A DNA stretch of 6,737 nucleotides from an uncultured Oscillospiraceae bacterium (GTDB taxonomy: Bacteria; Bacillota; Clostridia; Oscillospirales; Oscillospiraceae): assembly GCA_944385775.1 (NCBI GenBank), contig CALWYM010000020.1, forward strand, positions 1-6,737. Reading direction: 5' to 3'. Below, piece by piece: positions 5,901 through 6,737 of the stretch (its first letter is position 1; every line of letters starts with the position of its first letter). Made by a program: the position numbers and the translations under genes. The notes beneath the pieces were generated by a model that had not been told where the DNA came from, searched no databases, and saw only the letters and a list, made by a program, of their open reading frames with translations.

Positions 5901-5932
5901 GCGCTATTTAACTAGCCCAAGCTAAATCGTGC
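5901..5932 (+). other. Possible RNA hairpin between ylxQ and infB
   Basis: GCGCTATTTA (5901-5910) can pair with TAAATCGTGC (5923-5932): nine of ten positions pair, one as G-U, with a 12-nt loop. There is no T run after it, so it is not an intrinsic terminator. It ends 12 nt before the infB ribosome binding site and could be a processing or translation-control element, or chance. Confidence 0.25.
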
Positions 5933-5960
5933 GTGAGTTGATCGAAAGGAATGATTTTTA

Positions 5961-6737
5961 ATGAGCACACTGATTAAATACCGAGTACACGAGGTGGCAA
6001 AGGATTTTGGTACAACCTCGAAGGAGATTACCGAGATTCTTACCAAGTACGCTACCCCGCCGAAGAACCATATGCAGGTGCTCGAGGATGCTGAGCTGGA
6101 TATAATATTCGAGTACTTCACGCAGAAACATCAGGTTGAAAGCCTGTCCGCCATCTTTTCCGCGCCCGCTACGGCGTCGGACACTCAGGTCAAGCCTTCT
6201 CAGAAGCAGTCAGTCCAAAATGTAGGCTCTCAGCAAAAGTCAGGCGAACAGACTAAACAGCCCCAGCAAAATCCGCAGAAGAAGCAGGATAAGCCTCATC
6301 AGTCAAGGTCCACTCCTCAAAAGCGTGTTATTGATACTTCTGGAGTAACGATAAATATTGATAAATATGATGAGCGTTTTGAGAATCTTGCCGGTGATAA
6401 GGACAGGAATATAAACCGCTCAAGAGACAATAATAGAAAGAGAACTCAAAACCGTCCGAACCAGAACGCTGCCCAGAGCACAAAGCGTAGAAATGAAGAA
6501 AAAACAAGAATGCAGCGTCTTCAATTTGAGGTAGCAAAAAAAGCTCCCGTCAAAGTTCAAATTCCCGATGAAATTAACGTTGGTGAATTGGCTGCCAGAA
6601 TGAAGAAAACAGGCTCTGAGGTTGTAAAACAGCTTATCAAACTTGGCGTCATGGCTTCGCTTTCAGATACTATTGACTATGAAACTGCTGCCCTTGTGGC
6701 AATGGAACTTGGCTGTAAGGTTGAGCACGAAGTAATT
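5961..6737 (+). CDS. infB: Translation initiation factor IF-2, N-terminal part, cut by window edge
   Basis: IF-2 is the GTPase that brings formyl-Met-tRNA to the 30S subunit and promotes subunit joining. My translation is open for 259 codons to the edge; IF-2 is usually 700 or more residues, so the GTPase and tRNA-binding domains lie beyond. Residues 1-55 are a first IF2_N domain (YRVHEVAKDFGTTSKEITEI at 7-26). Residues 60-195 are a hydrophilic linker rich in Gln, Lys, Asn and Arg. Residues 196-259 are a second IF2_N domain (VQIPDEINVGELAARMKKTG at 199-218, then VVKQLIKLGVMASL). ATG 5961 has AAAGGA at 5945-5950, 10 nt upstream. An ATG at 5951 is in another frame and closes after eight codons. 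The 86-nt gap after ylxQ is the longest in the operon. Confidence 0.96.
   Translation, partial: MSTLIKYRVHEVAKDFGTTSKEITEILTKYATPPKNHMQVLEDAELDIIFEYFTQKHQVESLSAIFSAPATASDTQVKPSQKQSVQNVGSQQKSGEQTKQPQQNPQKKQDKPHQSRSTPQKRVIDTSGVTINIDKYDERFENLAGDKDRNINRSRDNNRKRTQNRPNQNAAQSTKRRNEEKTRMQRLQFEVAKKAPVKVQIPDEINVGELAARMKKTGSEVVKQLIKLGVMASLSDTIDYETAALVAMELGCKVEHEVI

Noticed and set aside
5951..5959. ATG upstream of infB as a possible start or leader peptide
   Set aside because: It is out of frame with infB and reaches a stop after eight codons; the AAAGGA site is better spaced for ATG 5961. A regulatory mini-ORF is not excluded but has no support.
1..6737. CRISPR arrays, tRNA or rRNA genes, insertion sequences, defence or toxin-antitoxin modules
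   Set aside because: I looked for regularly spaced repeats, cloverleaf folds, transposase motifs and terminal repeats and saw none. The palindromes at 1365-1398 and 1987-2021 are single copies.

Overview
The window looks like a piece of a low-to-moderate GC Gram-positive chromosome, most likely a Clostridia-type Bacillota. The reasons are the gene order rimP-nusA-ylxR-ylxQ-infB, a NusA that ends after its second KH domain, strong AAGGAGG-type ribosome binding sites, sigma-A-like promoters, a TTG start on rimP and a lipobox lipoprotein. Species cannot be named from the sequence alone.

Layout. (1) Positions 1-1266, minus strand: most of a MATE-family efflux transporter, which runs off the left edge of the window. 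(2) Positions 1267-2075: about 0.8 kb with no intact gene. It holds a candidate promoter for the transporter, a G-U rich hairpin, two decayed coding fragments on the minus strand and a strong palindromic terminator. One fragment resembles the N-terminus of a family 5 (OppA-like) solute-binding protein; the other is unrecognised. (3) Positions 2076-3425, minus strand: a two-gene unit. The first gene encodes a lipoprotein related to NMT1/TauA-like substrate-binding proteins but with most of lobe 1 replaced by an acidic linker. The second is a GNAT acetyltransferase. The unit has its own promoter (-35 TTGACA) and ends at the palindromic terminator. (4) Positions 3426-3625: a divergent control region with two outward-facing promoters. 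On the plus side a short terminator hairpin sits in the leader of the next operon. (5) Positions 3626-6737, plus strand: rimP, nusA, ylxR (rnpM), ylxQ and the first 259 codons of infB. This is the conserved transcription/translation operon.

How the genes work together. RimP matures the 30S subunit, NusA controls RNA polymerase pausing and termination, YlxR and YlxQ are small RNA-linked proteins, and IF-2 delivers initiator tRNA. The leader terminator is well placed for feedback by NusA. The minus-strand genes to the left are accessory: export, an envelope lipoprotein and an acetyltransferase.

I did not find a convincing new multi-gene system. The items most worth a second look are the reduced substrate-binding lipoprotein with its acidic linker, the rimP leader attenuator, and the decayed segment with its strand-biased hairpin.
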